64,000 nucleotides of DNA from an uncultured Alphaproteobacteria bacterium (GCA_902537415.1 CACBBC010000004.1:25256-89255); one strand, 5' to 3'. Counted from the stretch's first letter, positions 38,186 through 49,049 are shown. Made by a program: numbers and translations. The notes: generated by a model not told the origin, from the sequence alone.

Positions 38186-40951
38186 GTGAATAATCTTAAC
38201 TCTGGAAAGCATCTTATTTTGGTAGATGGTTCGGGATTTATATTTAGAGCTTATCATGCTCTCCCACCTCTTACAAAGTCTGATGGAACACCCACAGGGG
38301 CTGTTTCAGGTTATTGCAATATGCTCTTTAAATTAATAAATGAGCTTAAGGAATTTAGGGCTACTCATATTGCAGTCGTATTTGACCATAAAGACAAAAC
38401 ATTTAGGTCCAATATTTTTCCGGATTACAAAGCAAACAGACCCCCTCCTCCCGATGACTTGGTACCACAGTTTCAGTTAATAAGAGATGCTACCGAAGCA
38501 TTTGGTTTTTTAGCAATTGACAAGAAGGGGTATGAAGCTGACGACATAATTGCAACACTGGCTAAGAACGCAACTGATGAGGGTGCTATTGTGACGATCT
38601 TCTCATCAGACAAAGACTTGATGCAACTTGTTTCGGACGACATAAAAATGTACGACCCTATAAGGAATATTTTCATTGATATTGATAGGGTACGAGAAAA
38701 GTTTGGCGTTACGCCCGACAAGGTAATAGATGTACAAGCTCTTATTGGTGATAAAGTCGATAATATTCCAGGGGTACCCGGCGTCGGCGTAAAGACTGCT
38801 TCTAGCTTGATTTCAGAGTTTCAAACTGTAGAAAACTTGGTGGAGAAATATGAGACAATAGATAAGGATAGAATAAAGAATTTGATTTCTGAAAACATCG
38901 ATAAGATAATTTTGTCAAAAAAACTCGTTACCTTACTTAAAACGGTCGAAATTGACACAAGTCTTCAAGATCTTGAGCTAGCAACTTTGAATCTCGACAA
39001 ATTGCTAGTTTTTACAAAACTAATGGAACTAAATACATTATCAAAAAGAATATCGTCCCAATTAGAAGAATTCAATTCTTCAAATATATCTAAAGACGAA
39101 CAAAGAGAACTAATACCTTCAGAAAAATATGAAATAATAACAACTGAAGATGATCTTAATAAGTGGTGCGAAGAAATATTGAAACAAAAGTTTTTTGCAA
39201 TTGATACTGAGACCACCTCCCTTGATACTCTTTCCGCTGAAATCGTAGGTATTTCCCTTTGTGTCGGAACTGGTAAAGCGTGCTATATACCAGTGGCACA
39301 TAAGGCCAATCAACCTGAAAATAGCGACTTAAAAGAGATGCAACTAGATAGAGATATAGTCTTAAGCAGACTTCAGCCTCTTTTGGCTGACGAAAGTATA
39401 TTAAAAATCGGTCATAATATAAAATACGACATTAAGGTTTTGTACAAATATAAATGCTACATAAATTCTTTTGATGACACGATGTTAATGTCACACTGTA
39501 TAAATGGTGGACGACAAAGACACAGTTTAGACTCAATAGCCAAGGATCTTCTAAATCATGAAACAATAAAACTAAAAGATCTTATAGGATCGGGAAAGAA
39601 AGAACTTAACTTTCAGAATGTGCCCATAATTTTAGCAGCAGATTATGCCGCAGAGGACGCTGACATGACTTTTCGAGCGTGGAAAATTTTAAAAAAAGAG
39701 CTTATCAAACAATCAGTTTATAGTGTTTATCAAAATATTGATAAGCCGATGGTCCCGGTTTTAGTAGATTCAGAGCTAAAAGGAATTACGGTTGACAAGG
39801 AGCAGTTGGGAAGATTATCGCAATTTTTTGAAAAAAAACTGCGTGAGCTGGAAACTAAAATATTTTCAATAGTGGGGGTTGATTTCAACATTGCATCACC
39901 AAAACAGTTGGGTGAAGTTCTTTTTGAAAAGTTAAATTTACCGGGTGGGAAAAAAAACAAATCTGGTGGTTTTCAAACGGGAGCAGATATACTTGAAGAC
40001 TTGTCAGCGAAAGGTTTTGAGATTGCATCTTATCTCCTAGAGTGGAGAAAGATGTCAAAATTGAAATCCACTTATGCTGACTCGCTAATGTTACATATAA
40101 ATAATTTCACAGGTAGAGTACACACGTCCTTTAATCTCGCTGGCACATCCACAGGTCGCCTGTCGTCCTCTGACCCAAATCTACAAAATATACCTATAAG
40201 AGATACAGAGGGCAAAAAAATCAGAGAAACCTTTATAGCCAAAGAAGGAGCTGAACTCTTAAGCCTTGATTATAACCAAATAGAACTGAGATTATTGGCT
40301 CACATAGCTGACGTAAAAGGCCTGAAAGATGCATTTAAAAATAATATTGATATTCACGCGAGCACTGCGTCCCAAATATTCAAGGTTGCTTTCGAAAAAG
40401 TGGATGCGTCTCTCAGAAGGAAAGCAAAGGCGATAAATTTTGGGATAATTTATGGCATTTCTGCATTTGGCCTATCGAGAAATCTTAAAATTACTCGTAC
40501 TGAAGCGCAAGAATTTATAGATGATTATTTCAGACAATTTCCTGAAATTAGAGACTACATGAACACCACAGTGGAAACCGCAAAGAAAACTGGCTTTGTA
40601 ACCACCTTGTTCAATAGAAAAATACACTTACCAAACATTGGTACCAAGGGTCCAATTGGTGGCTTTGCTGAGCGAGCTGCTATAAATGCACCAATCCAAG
40701 GTAGTGCATCGGATATAATTAAAAGAGCTATGATTAAAATACATGAATTTCTGAAGAGTACTGAACTAGACGCTCACCTTTTATTGCAAGTGCATGACGA
40801 ACTAATATTTGAAGCTAATAAAGATGATATTGATAAAATACAAAATAGAGCCTCTGAAATTATGGAACAAGCGACACAGCCATATTTAGATTTGGACGTG
40901 CCCCTGAAGGTTGAAGGAGGGCATGCAATTAATTGGTATTTGGCTCATTAA
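38186..40951 (+). CDS. polA: DNA polymerase I
   Basis: A 921-residue repair/replication polymerase with three domains. The N-terminal 5'-3' nuclease begins LILVDGSGFIFRAYHALPPL and has KGYEADDIIATLA. The 3'-5' exonuclease keeps its metal ligands (FAIDTETTSL, NIKYDI, YAAEDADMTFR), so proofreading is probably active. The polymerase shows SLDYNQIELR (motif A), RRKAKAINFGIIYG (motif B, Phe type) and QVHDELIFE (motif C). Start GTG with AAGGA at good spacing. Its 3' end overlaps the convergent gene by 23 bases. Confidence 0.97.
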   Translation: MNNLNSGKHLILVDGSGFIFRAYHALPPLTKSDGTPTGAVSGYCNMLFKLINELKEFRATHIAVVFDHKDKTFRSNIFPDYKANRPPPPDDLVPQFQLIRDATEAFGFLAIDKKGYEADDIIATLAKNATDEGAIVTIFSSDKDLMQLVSDDIKMYDPIRNIFIDIDRVREKFGVTPDKVIDVQALIGDKVDNIPGVPGVGVKTASSLISEFQTVENLVEKYETIDKDRIKNLISENIDKIILSKKLVTLLKTVEIDTSLQDLELATLNLDKLLVFTKLMELNTLSKRISSQLEEFNSSNISKDEQRELIPSEKYEIITTEDDLNKWCEEILKQKFFAIDTETTSLDTLSAEIVGISLCVGTGKACYIPVAHKANQPENSDLKEMQLDRDIVLSRLQPLLADESILKIGHNIKYDIKVLYKYKCYINSFDDTMLMSHCINGGRQRHSLDSIAKDLLNHETIKLKDLIGSGKKELNFQNVPIILAADYAAEDADMTFRAWKILKKELIKQSVYSVYQNIDKPMVPVLVDSELKGITVDKEQLGRLSQFFEKKLRELETKIFSIVGVDFNIASPKQLGEVLFEKLNLPGGKKNKSGGFQTGADILEDLSAKGFEIASYLLEWRKMSKLKSTYADSLMLHINNFTGRVHTSFNLAGTSTGRLSSSDPNLQNIPIRDTEGKKIRETFIAKEGAELLSLDYNQIELRLLAHIADVKGLKDAFKNNIDIHASTASQIFKVAFEKVDASLRRKAKAINFGIIYGISAFGLSRNLKITRTEAQEFIDDYFRQFPEIRDYMNTTVETAKKTGFVTTLFNRKIHLPNIGTKGPIGGFAERAAINAPIQGSASDIIKRAMIKIHEFLKSTELDAHLLLQVHDELIFEANKDDIDKIQNRASEIMEQATQPYLDLDVPLKVEGGHAINWYLAH

Positions 40952-41657
40952 AATCTAATAAAATTTCATTAAATACTTTATTTAGTAAAGTTATGTCAGT
41001 ATGACTCAAGACTATTTCTACTCCAAATATTCCTGAATTGTTAAAAGGATACGACCCTATTGCGATATCTTTGTATCTATCTGCATACTCCCAAAGTCTT
41101 TCTGATATTTCGCTTTCCTTCTTAAATATTTTTATAGTCTTTGAAAGAATTGGTTCAATCTGATCCAGATCTAAACTTATTTCCTGTACCATGGCTTCAA
41201 AGATCTGTGGGACTCCAGCCATTACGAAAACGTTTTTAATTATGAACCCAGGAGCTCCAGAAATTTTATTTTTTATAAGCTTAGCTCCTTCAGGAATTCT
41301 GGCCATCCTAAGTCTAGCTGCATTTAGATCTTTTTTCCCATTTTTATAATTCATTGCAAGCAGCTCAACGGCATCATCCCGAACAATCAAAGGAACATCA
41401 AACGAACTTGCGACAGCTTCAGCGGTTATGTCATCGTGGGTAGGACCTATACCGCCACTAGTGAAGACATAATCTTTCAGAGAAGACTCGCTATTTATAA
41501 CACTTTTTATAATATTATGACTATCTGGGATAACCCTGACTTCCTGCAATTCAATGCCTTTTTTAACTAATAGTTTTGCTAAATAATTGGAATTTGTATC
41601 TTTAGTTCTACCAGAAAGAATTTCATTTCCTATGATTATAATTGAAGCTGTTTTCAT
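40929..41657 (-). CDS. CinA-like / MoaB-type molybdopterin-binding domain protein
   Basis: A 242-residue protein with the MoCF_biosynth fold: IIGNEILSGRTKDTNSNYLA at the N-terminus and FTSGGIGPTHDDITAEAVA, the phosphate/molybdopterin-binding loop. It corresponds to the N-terminal half of CinA and lacks the C-terminal amidohydrolase half. Family members have been linked to nicotinamide nucleotide metabolism; the role here is unassigned. Confidence 0.87.
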   Translation of the reverse strand: MKTASIIIIGNEILSGRTKDTNSNYLAKLLVKKGIELQEVRVIPDSHNIIKSVINSESSLKDYVFTSGGIGPTHDDITAEAVASSFDVPLIVRDDAVELLAMNYKNGKKDLNAARLRMARIPEGAKLIKNKISGAPGFIIKNVFVMAGVPQIFEAMVQEISLDLDQIEPILSKTIKIFKKESEISERLWEYADRYKDIAIGSYPFNNSGIFGVEIVLSHTDITLLNKVFNEILLDFNEPNTN

Positions 41658-41753
41658 TTTAGTTCCAAATTTGTAGTGAATAATTAAGTTTCCTCTTTAC
41701 TGGATAAAGATTGGATAATAATCATAAACTATATAAAAATTATTACTAAGAAA

Positions 41754-42569
41754 ATGCATAAGAATAAAGACGGAATATACATATACAGTGAAGATGCTTA
41801 TAAGGGCATCAAAAAGGCATGTAATCTTGCCTCAAAAACACTCGATATGATTGGTCAATTCATTGAACCAGGCGTAACAACTGAAGAACTAGACAAAAAG
41901 TGTCATGATTTTATTGTGGCTCATAATTCGGTTCCTGCAACATTAGGTTATCGAGGCTATCCAAAATCTTGTTGCATTTCCCTTAATCATGTAGTTTGCC
42001 ATGGAATTCCTGGTAGAAAAAAACTTAAGAATGGTGATATTTTAAATATTGATGTTACCTGTATTCTTGAAGGTTGGTATGGGGACACTAGCAGAATGTT
42101 CACTGTAGGTGACATTAGTTTAAAATCGAAAAGGTTAATTGAAATAACTTATGATGCACTCCAATTAGGAATAAAAAACGTTAAACCTGGCAATACATTT
42201 GGGGATATTGGAGCAGTAATACAAGAGTATGTAGAAAAAAATAAGATGTCTGTTGTCAGAGATTTCTGCGGGCACGGAATTGGGAGTGAATTTCATCAAG
42301 CACCAAATGTTCTTCATTATGGCAGTTACGGCTCTGGGCCCAGACTGGAAAGTGGCATGTGCTTTACAGTTGAACCAATGGTAAATATTGGTCGACCAGA
42401 AACAAAAATTCTAAGTGACAACTGGACTGCGGTTACAAGGGATAAGTCGTTGTCAGCACAATTTGAACACACGTTATTTGTGAGTAAAGAAGGATGTGAA
42501 GTCTTAACTCATTCCTTCAACGATACATACTTTCCTCAAGGAGCTAAATTGCACCGCAACAGTGCTTAA
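41754..42569 (+). CDS. map: Methionine aminopeptidase, type I
   Basis: Removes the initiator Met co-translationally. The 271-residue enzyme keeps all five metal ligands: Asp in NIDVTCILEG, Asp in WYGDTSRMF, His in GHGIGSEFHQAPNV, Glu in FTVEPMVN and Glu in QFEHTLFV. Its 3' end overlaps convergent secA by 26 bases. Confidence 0.96.
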   Translation: MHKNKDGIYIYSEDAYKGIKKACNLASKTLDMIGQFIEPGVTTEELDKKCHDFIVAHNSVPATLGYRGYPKSCCISLNHVVCHGIPGRKKLKNGDILNIDVTCILEGWYGDTSRMFTVGDISLKSKRLIEITYDALQLGIKNVKPGNTFGDIGAVIQEYVEKNKMSVVRDFCGHGIGSEFHQAPNVLHYGSYGSGPRLESGMCFTVEPMVNIGRPETKILSDNWTAVTRDKSLSAQFEHTLFVSKEGCEVLTHSFNDTYFPQGAKLHRNSA

Positions 42570-45186
42570 ACTTTTTTCCAGAGCCACAGGGGCAGGGACT
42601 ATTTCTTCTAACTTTCTTGTTTGGAAAGGAATTGATTTCTTCTGATATCGACTCACTATTTTTAATCTCTGAACTAGCTTTCTCTTCATCAAATGATTTT
42701 ATATTTGTTTCTGAAACAAACTTTGCAAAAAAAACTACTTTTATTGTCTCTCTCTTTATTTTTTCCAACAAACTCTCAAATAGTATAAACGCTTCTTGTT
42801 TATATTCATTTAAAGGGTCTCGTTGAGCATATCCCCTAAAACCTATAACAGATCTCAAGTGATCTAAAGTCGAGAGATGGCGTGACCAAGAGTGATCTAT
42901 AACTTGAAGTAAGATTTGCTTTTGAATCATTTTAAATGCTTGTTCCCCAACCTCAGCTTTTTTGTGATCTAAATAATTCTCAACTTCCTTTAAGACCATA
43001 TCTCTTATCTCTGTTTCTAATATTTTGTCTCTTTTAACATAGTTACCTAATTGAATAGTTAGATTAAATTGCTCTTTGAGCTTTTCCTCTAACCCATTTA
43101 CATCCCATTGATCTACGAATGATCCTTCCGGGATGCTTTCAACAATAATATCCTCCACTACATCCATGTAGATGTTTTCAAACATCTCTGAAACATCAGC
43201 TGTTTCCATTATATTTCTTCTTTGAGAAAAAACCTCTTTTCGTTGAACATTTACTACGTCATCATATTTAAGGATATTCTTTCTTAGGTCAAAATTCCTA
43301 GCTTCAACTTTTCCTTGAGCCCGCTCAAGCGCCTTACTCACCCATGGATGTGAAATGCTCTCACCGTCTTTCAAGCCTAATTTGGACAACATTCCATCAA
43401 GTTTGTCTGACCCAAATATTCTTAACAAATCATCATCTAGACTTAGGAAAAAAGTAGTCTTTCCGGGATCACCCTGTCTACCAGATCGCCCTCTTAGTTG
43501 ATTATCTATTCTCCTACTTTCATGTCTCTCCGTAGCCAAAACATACAAACCTCCCGATTTGACTACTTGTTCCTTATTCTTTAGAACTTGCTGCTCGATA
43601 CTGGTCTTCTTCTGATCAAAATTTGGGTCATTTTCGTCAACCTTACCCTTAATTTGCATTTCAACGTTACCGCCAAGTTGAATATCTGTTCCTCTACCAG
43701 CCATATTTGTGGCTATTGTCACTGCTCCAGGTGTCCCAGCTAGCGAGATTATCTCTGCCTCTTTTTCATGGTATCTAGCATTAAGCACGTTATGCTTTAT
43801 GTTTTCTTTTTTAAGAAATTTTGAGATTTCCTCTGACTTATCAATCGATGTAGTGCCAACCAGAATAGGTTGTCCTTTAGCGTTAGATTTTTTAATCTCA
43901 TTTATAACTGCTTTAAACTTCTCTTCCTTAGTTCTATACACTTGATCATCTTCATCTAGTCTGGAAATAGGCATATTTGTTGGGACTTCAACAACACCTA
44001 GACCATATATTTCCGCGAACTCATCAGCCTCTGTAATTGCTGTACCGGTCATTCCAGCCAGCTTTTTATAAAGCCGAAAATAATTTTGAAAAGTGACAGA
44101 CGCGAGAGTAGTATTTTCCGGCTTTACAATTAATTTTTCTTTTGCCTCAATTGCTTGATGTAAACCATTGGATAGGCGTCTACCGGCCATCATTCTTCCA
44201 GTGAATTCATCAATTAAAATAACCTCTCCTCCTCTAACTATATAGTCACTTTCCTTTCTAAATAGCTTTGTAGCAATTAAAGCTTGATTTACATGATGAA
44301 CTAAGTCGGTGTTCTCTGGATCGTATAGGTCAGATGTTGCTGAAAGAAGTTCTTTTTCTCTAAGTAATGTTTCCATCAAATGGTTGCCACTATCAGTTAA
44401 ACTTCCCGTCTTAGTTTTCTCATCTAATTCAAAGTCACTTGCACCAAGTTCTGGGATAAGAGAATTTACCTTTGTATATAGTTCTGACTTATCATTGGTT
44501 GGGCCAGAAATAATTAATGGGGTTCTTGCCTCATCAATTAGTATACTATCAACCTCGTCTACGATAGCGTAATGGGGAGTTCTTTGACAAATCTCTGACA
44601 AGTCGGACTTCATGTTGTCGCGTAAATAATCAAATCCGAGTTCATTATTAGTTGCATATGTAACATCAGCAGCGTAGGCTTTTGTTTTTTCCCCGTCCTC
44701 CATATCTGGAACTATTACACCCACGCTTATATCAAGAGAAGAGAATACTTTTCCCATCCATTCAGCATCACGTTTTGCTAAATAATCGTTAACTGTCACG
44801 AGATGGGCCCCTTTATCTTCAAGAGCATTTAAATACAACGGCAAAGTGGCAGTCAGCGTTTTCCCTTCTCCAGTTTTCATTTCGGCAATATATCCCTTAT
44901 GGAGAAAATAACCTCCTACTAATTGCACATCAAATGGGCGCAAGCCAATTGCTCTTTCCGATGCTTCTCTGACAACGGCAAACGCTTCAGGCAATATTAA
45001 ATCTAAATCTTGTCCATTCTCTATTCTCTGGCGAAACTCATTAGTTTTTTGCCTTAAAAGGTGGTCAGAGCTGTTTTTCATCTCCTTCGAAAGAGAATTA
45101 ATCTTCTCGATAATGGGTCTTGCAGCTTTTAATAGCCTATCATTTGAATTCCCAAATATTTTTTTAAAAACTGAAATATTAATCAT
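42544..45186 (-). CDS. secA: Preprotein translocase ATPase SecA
   Basis: The 880-residue motor of the Sec pathway. It has MKTGEGKTLTATLPLYLNAL (Walker A), VDEVDSILIDEARTPLIISG (Walker B), the second helicase motif NMAGRGTDIQLGG, and a C-terminal zinc/SecB-binding tail SPCPCGSGKKFKHCCG. It diverges from the PpiC-type gene across a 160-base AT-rich spacer. Confidence 0.97.
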   Translation of the reverse strand: MINISVFKKIFGNSNDRLLKAARPIIEKINSLSKEMKNSSDHLLRQKTNEFRQRIENGQDLDLILPEAFAVVREASERAIGLRPFDVQLVGGYFLHKGYIAEMKTGEGKTLTATLPLYLNALEDKGAHLVTVNDYLAKRDAEWMGKVFSSLDISVGVIVPDMEDGEKTKAYAADVTYATNNELGFDYLRDNMKSDLSEICQRTPHYAIVDEVDSILIDEARTPLIISGPTNDKSELYTKVNSLIPELGASDFELDEKTKTGSLTDSGNHLMETLLREKELLSATSDLYDPENTDLVHHVNQALIATKLFRKESDYIVRGGEVILIDEFTGRMMAGRRLSNGLHQAIEAKEKLIVKPENTTLASVTFQNYFRLYKKLAGMTGTAITEADEFAEIYGLGVVEVPTNMPISRLDEDDQVYRTKEEKFKAVINEIKKSNAKGQPILVGTTSIDKSEEISKFLKKENIKHNVLNARYHEKEAEIISLAGTPGAVTIATNMAGRGTDIQLGGNVEMQIKGKVDENDPNFDQKKTSIEQQVLKNKEQVVKSGGLYVLATERHESRRIDNQLRGRSGRQGDPGKTTFFLSLDDDLLRIFGSDKLDGMLSKLGLKDGESISHPWVSKALERAQGKVEARNFDLRKNILKYDDVVNVQRKEVFSQRRNIMETADVSEMFENIYMDVVEDIIVESIPEGSFVDQWDVNGLEEKLKEQFNLTIQLGNYVKRDKILETEIRDMVLKEVENYLDHKKAEVGEQAFKMIQKQILLQVIDHSWSRHLSTLDHLRSVIGFRGYAQRDPLNEYKQEAFILFESLLEKIKRETIKVVFFAKFVSETNIKSFDEEKASSEIKNSESISEEINSFPNKKVRRNSPCPCGSGKKFKHCCGAI

Positions 45187-45346
45187 TATTTTTTCTCTTA
45201 TCTAAAAAAGCCTTATATAGCTATAATCCAAAATTGGAAAGTATAAGATTTACCGACTAATTATTAACTAAATAAAAATTACTATACTAATCTATATATT
45301 TTTTGTATCAAAAAGATCGTCGCCTGAATAGATTTAAGGAATAGTT

Positions 45347-46213
45347 ATGAAACACATATATTATCAATTTCTTGCTACTATCATAGCAATAACTTTTTTT
45401 ATCGAGTCATCACAAAAGATCTATTCACAGGAAGCTTTGTCAGCAGATACCCCATTTATAGAAGTAAATGGGAAAATAATTAAATTTGGTAGCGCCATAA
45501 TCGCCTTTTCAAAGCTTCAACAGAGAAACGTGAATTTTGATGAGCGCACAATTTTTTCTCAAATAGTTCAACAACTCGTTAACGAGGAATTGTTATCGCA
45601 AAAAATTGATAAAGAAAATAAACTTACTTTACTTGCACTTGAGCATGAAAAACGAAGTGCAAAAGCAGCTCAAATGGTATCAAAAATATTAAAAAACTTT
45701 CCAAATGATGAATTAGTTAACTCAGCATACAAAAATCTTATTAATGAATTTAAAGGATCGCTGGAATATAATGCGTCACACATACTGGTAAAAGAAGAGG
45801 ATCAAGCGAAAACCATTCGAAAAGATATTGACAATGGTAAAAATTTTGAAGCTTTAGCAAAAGAACACTCTATAGGTCCAACAGGAAAAAATGGTGGCAA
45901 CCTTAATTGGTTTGACTTGGCTAGTATGGTACCGGAGTTTTCAACCGCATTAATGGTATTGTCCGAAGGAGATGTGAGTCAACCTGTACAGACAAAATTC
46001 GGTTGGCACATTATAAAGCTTAATGAAACCAGAGAAAAAAAGATACCAGAATTCAAAAAAATAGAGGCTCAACTAAGACAAAACCTGCGACAAAAAAAAA
46101 TCAATGACTATTTGAAATCATTAACTGAAAACTCTGAAATAAATTTTGTTGGAGACAATATCAACCCAAATGAAATCGCCAATATCCAACTTCTAGAAAA
46201 GCTGGATGATTAA
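45347..46213 (+). CDS. PpiC-type (parvulin) peptidyl-prolyl isomerase, periplasmic
   Basis: A 288-residue exported chaperone. The signal peptide ends near KIYSQEALS; a SurA-like helical N-domain precedes the parvulin domain, which begins YNASHILVKEEDQAKTI and contains GPTGKNGGNLNWFDLASMVPEF and FGWHIIKLNE. It sits between secA and argJ, a typical alphaproteobacterial order. AAGGA ribosome site. Confidence 0.92.
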   Translation: MKHIYYQFLATIIAITFFIESSQKIYSQEALSADTPFIEVNGKIIKFGSAIIAFSKLQQRNVNFDERTIFSQIVQQLVNEELLSQKIDKENKLTLLALEHEKRSAKAAQMVSKILKNFPNDELVNSAYKNLINEFKGSLEYNASHILVKEEDQAKTIRKDIDNGKNFEALAKEHSIGPTGKNGGNLNWFDLASMVPEFSTALMVLSEGDVSQPVQTKFGWHIIKLNETREKKIPEFKKIEAQLRQNLRQKKINDYLKSLTENSEINFVGDNINPNEIANIQLLEKLDD

Positions 46214-47444
46214 TTCAAATAAACGATCTGATCAAGGTAATAAATCTTTTACACTTGCTGGTCTAAAATTCGCGACTTGTTGCTCTGGAACAAAATATCA
46301 AAACAGAGATGATCTTTTGCTAATTGTACTAGATCCTGGAAGCCATATTTGCGCTTGTTTCACTGTTTCAACGATGCCATCAGCACCGGTTATTTTTTCA
46401 AGAAAAAATATAAGAAAAACACAGAATATAAAACAGAACCTAGTTTTGCTAATAAATGCTGGTAATGCCAATGCCTTCACCGGCAAACAAGGCCTAATAG
46501 CTTGCAAACATAAAGCTCAGGCGCTATCCAGTCTTTTTCAATGTGACATAAAAAATATTTTCTTTTCTTCCACCGGCGTTATAGGAGAACAACTACCACA
46601 CCAGGATATTATTAAACATTTAGATCTCTTGAAAAACAATTTGTCAGGCTCCGGCTTAGAAGCCGCCTCGAAAGCAATACTGACAACTGACTTGAAGTCA
46701 AAAATTTACATAAAAAAATTTAAAATTGACAACAAGGTTTTTACCATCTCTGCTATTGCGAAGGGGTCAGGAATGATCATGCCAAATATGGCAACTATGC
46801 TAGCTTTTATATTTACAGACTTTGCAATCGATAAAAAAACTCTTTCAATAATAACAAAAAAAAGCATACATGAAAGTTTCAATAGAATATCAGTAGATGG
46901 TGATACTTCCACCTCTGATACTGTTTTTGTAGCTACGACTAATAAAAAGAACCTTGAGCTTACAAAAGATGAGAAAGAAAAAGCTATTGATGTTTTTTAC
47001 AATGAGCTTAAAAGCGCGATGATAGACCTAGCGAAAAAGATTGTAACTGATGGAGAGGGCGCAACAAAATTTATTACGGTTAGAGTAAAAAATGCAAAGG
47101 ATATTTATCGAGCAAGAAAAATTTGTTTTTCGATCGCAAATTCTATTTTAGTAAAGACAGCAATTGCTGGTGAGGACGCGAATTGGGGTAGAATTATAAT
47201 GGCAATTGGCAAGACACAAATTAAATTAGAAATAAACAAAATAAAAATATATATTCAGAATTTCTTGTTATGTAAAAATGGACAAGGAATAAGTGCTATT
47301 AATGAGATAAGCCTATCCAAAGCTTTAAAGAAAAGAAACATAAATATTACAGTAGATCTAGCAGAAGGAGATGATGAATTTACCGTGTGGACATCTGACC
47401 TGACCGAGGAATATATAAAAATTAATGCGGATTATAGGTCGTGA
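46206..47444 (+). CDS. argJ: Glutamate N-acetyltransferase / amino-acid acetyltransferase ArgJ
   Basis: A bifunctional 412-residue Ntn-type enzyme of the cyclic arginine pathway, transferring acetyl from N-acetylornithine to glutamate. The self-cleavage Thr is in ILTTDLKSK, preceded by KGSGMIMPNMATMLAF downstream of the nucleophile region; NAGNANAFTGKQG and FFSSTGVIGEQLP form the oxyanion side. The start overlaps the upstream stop by 8 bases. Confidence 0.95.
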   Translation: MINSNKRSDQGNKSFTLAGLKFATCCSGTKYQNRDDLLLIVLDPGSHICACFTVSTMPSAPVIFSRKNIRKTQNIKQNLVLLINAGNANAFTGKQGLIACKHKAQALSSLFQCDIKNIFFSSTGVIGEQLPHQDIIKHLDLLKNNLSGSGLEAASKAILTTDLKSKIYIKKFKIDNKVFTISAIAKGSGMIMPNMATMLAFIFTDFAIDKKTLSIITKKSIHESFNRISVDGDTSTSDTVFVATTNKKNLELTKDEKEKAIDVFYNELKSAMIDLAKKIVTDGEGATKFITVRVKNAKDIYRARKICFSIANSILVKTAIAGEDANWGRIIMAIGKTQIKLEINKIKIYIQNFLLCKNGQGISAINEISLSKALKKRNINITVDLAEGDDEFTVWTSDLTEEYIKINADYRS

Positions 47445-47848
47445 AAACATTGCTAGTAGCTTTAATTGGCTTAATCAACGAAAACAATGAGGTTCTCATT
47501 TCATTAAGGAAAAATAGAAGTCAATATAACAATTTTTGGGAATTCCCTGGAGGAAAAGTCGAGGAAGGTGAAACTGTAGGGCATGCTTTAGAAAGAGAAA
47601 TTAAAGAAGAGCTAAATATAGATATTTCAAGCAACTGTGTTGCTCCTCTAACATTTGCAGTAGATTGCCATGATACCCATCAAACAATTCTTATGCTTCA
47701 TATTTGTCGAAAATGGCAAGGCAGTCCCGAGAGTCTTTTGGGTCAAAAGCTTCAATGGGTTAAGCCTATTAACTTGGTTGATTATGAAATGCCCAGAGCA
47801 AATCTTTTTTTAAAATCGATTTTAAGAGATTGGATAGCAACTCCTTAA
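47441..47848 (+). CDS. mutT: 8-oxo-dGTP diphosphatase MutT (Nudix)
   Basis: A 135-residue Nudix hydrolase. The Nudix box GGKVEEGETVGHALEREI, continuing KEELNI, fits G-x5-E-x7-REUxEExGU. The start is GTG, overlapping the argJ stop as GTGA. MutT cleans oxidised nucleotides from the dNTP pool. Its end overlaps the convergent WecA-like gene by 4 bases. Confidence 0.93.
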   Translation: MKTLLVALIGLINENNEVLISLRKNRSQYNNFWEFPGGKVEEGETVGHALEREIKEELNIDISSNCVAPLTFAVDCHDTHQTILMLHICRKWQGSPESLLGQKLQWVKPINLVDYEMPRANLFLKSILRDWIATP

Positions 47849-48957
47849 AAAGAGGCCTTCATTCGATAGTAGGTAAAAATATATAAAGCGAGTAACACCA
47901 CAAAAACTATGGCGGCATTCATAGTTACGTTATAAAAAATTAATGCCAGTAGACTGGGCGTAATGAACGCCGGTAAGATTAGGAAGGTTGAAAACGAATT
48001 AGCAAAAGTTGAGTTATCCTGAAAAAATTTTAAGTTCCTGATCTTATCAAAAACTAGCTGATGAAAATGCTCCCTATCAGCGATTGAGGCTGGTTTTTTT
48101 TTGTATAATCTTCTGTAAATTGAGAAAACTGTTTCAACAACAGGCCAGAAAAAAATTAGTAGTATTGACCAAGCCGTGATCTCGGGATTCCTTACAAGTA
48201 AAAGAATTGCAATCCAAGACAGACAATGCCCTTGAAAGTATGCTCCGCCATCTCCCAAAAATATCTTTCCCCAAGGAAAGTTTAATAAAAAAAGCCCTAA
48301 AGAACTCAGGAAGAAAACTAGACAAAGCAGAACAACCAAGGCGTCAGAGGTTAACCAGGCAATTACAGTTAGGAAAAAGGACGTTGATAAAGATATACCT
48401 AAGGATAAGCCATTTAATCCGTCTATTACATTAAATGAATGTGTAACACCTGTTGTTGCAAATATCGTGAATAATATAGCTAACGGTGATAATAAAAAAA
48501 GTTGGTCAACAAACAAAACATCTACTCTATTTAACCATGTTCCAAGTAGAAGAATGGCTATGATGGACGAAACAGCAGCCCCTAACAAACGATAGACTGG
48601 TCTTACTTTAAAATGTAGATCGTCGAGCAAGCCAAATATGAGTACCGGTATTCCAGATAATATAATATAACCCAGATAGTTACTAGAAAAATTATCTGAG
48701 TTATACCAAGCGTAAAAACAGCCCACCAATATGGCTATACCACCTATTCTAGGAGTGGACCCAACATGTATTCTTTGAACTTCGACATCTCGTAGTCCTC
48801 GCGCGGAGTATTGATGATGAATTCGTCCTGATATAATTATCAAAATAGAAACTAGAAAGCTGCCAAAAAGGGCATTATCGTAACCTGACAAAAACCGTGT
48901 AATAGCTTCAAGTTCCATTTTTTTCCAGTTATAATTTCTCTTCTGATTAATAGACAT
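47845..48957 (-). CDS. MraY/WecA-family undecaprenyl-phosphate sugar-1-phosphate transferase
   Basis: A 370-residue polytopic membrane enzyme with about 10-11 helices. HVGSTPRIGGIAILVG is the conserved start of the family, NVIDGLNGLSLGIS the catalytic Asp region and FLGDGGAYFQGHC another Asp-rich loop. It loads a sugar phosphate onto the lipid carrier to begin a surface glycan. An in-frame ATG at 48918 preceded by GGAAA is a credible alternative start. Confidence 0.9.
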   Translation of the reverse strand: MSINQKRNYNWKKMELEAITRFLSGYDNALFGSFLVSILIIISGRIHHQYSARGLRDVEVQRIHVGSTPRIGGIAILVGCFYAWYNSDNFSSNYLGYIILSGIPVLIFGLLDDLHFKVRPVYRLLGAAVSSIIAILLLGTWLNRVDVLFVDQLFLLSPLAILFTIFATTGVTHSFNVIDGLNGLSLGISLSTSFFLTVIAWLTSDALVVLLCLVFFLSSLGLFLLNFPWGKIFLGDGGAYFQGHCLSWIAILLLVRNPEITAWSILLIFFWPVVETVFSIYRRLYKKKPASIADREHFHQLVFDKIRNLKFFQDNSTFANSFSTFLILPAFITPSLLALIFYNVTMNAAIVFVVLLALYIFTYYRMKASF

Positions 48958-49049
48958 TTTTTAATATTTATTTGCAAGAAATTGTTTGAGTTTACTGGAA
49001 AAATTATTGGGTTTACACTTACTATATTTCAGTCCGTTCTTCAGGAGAA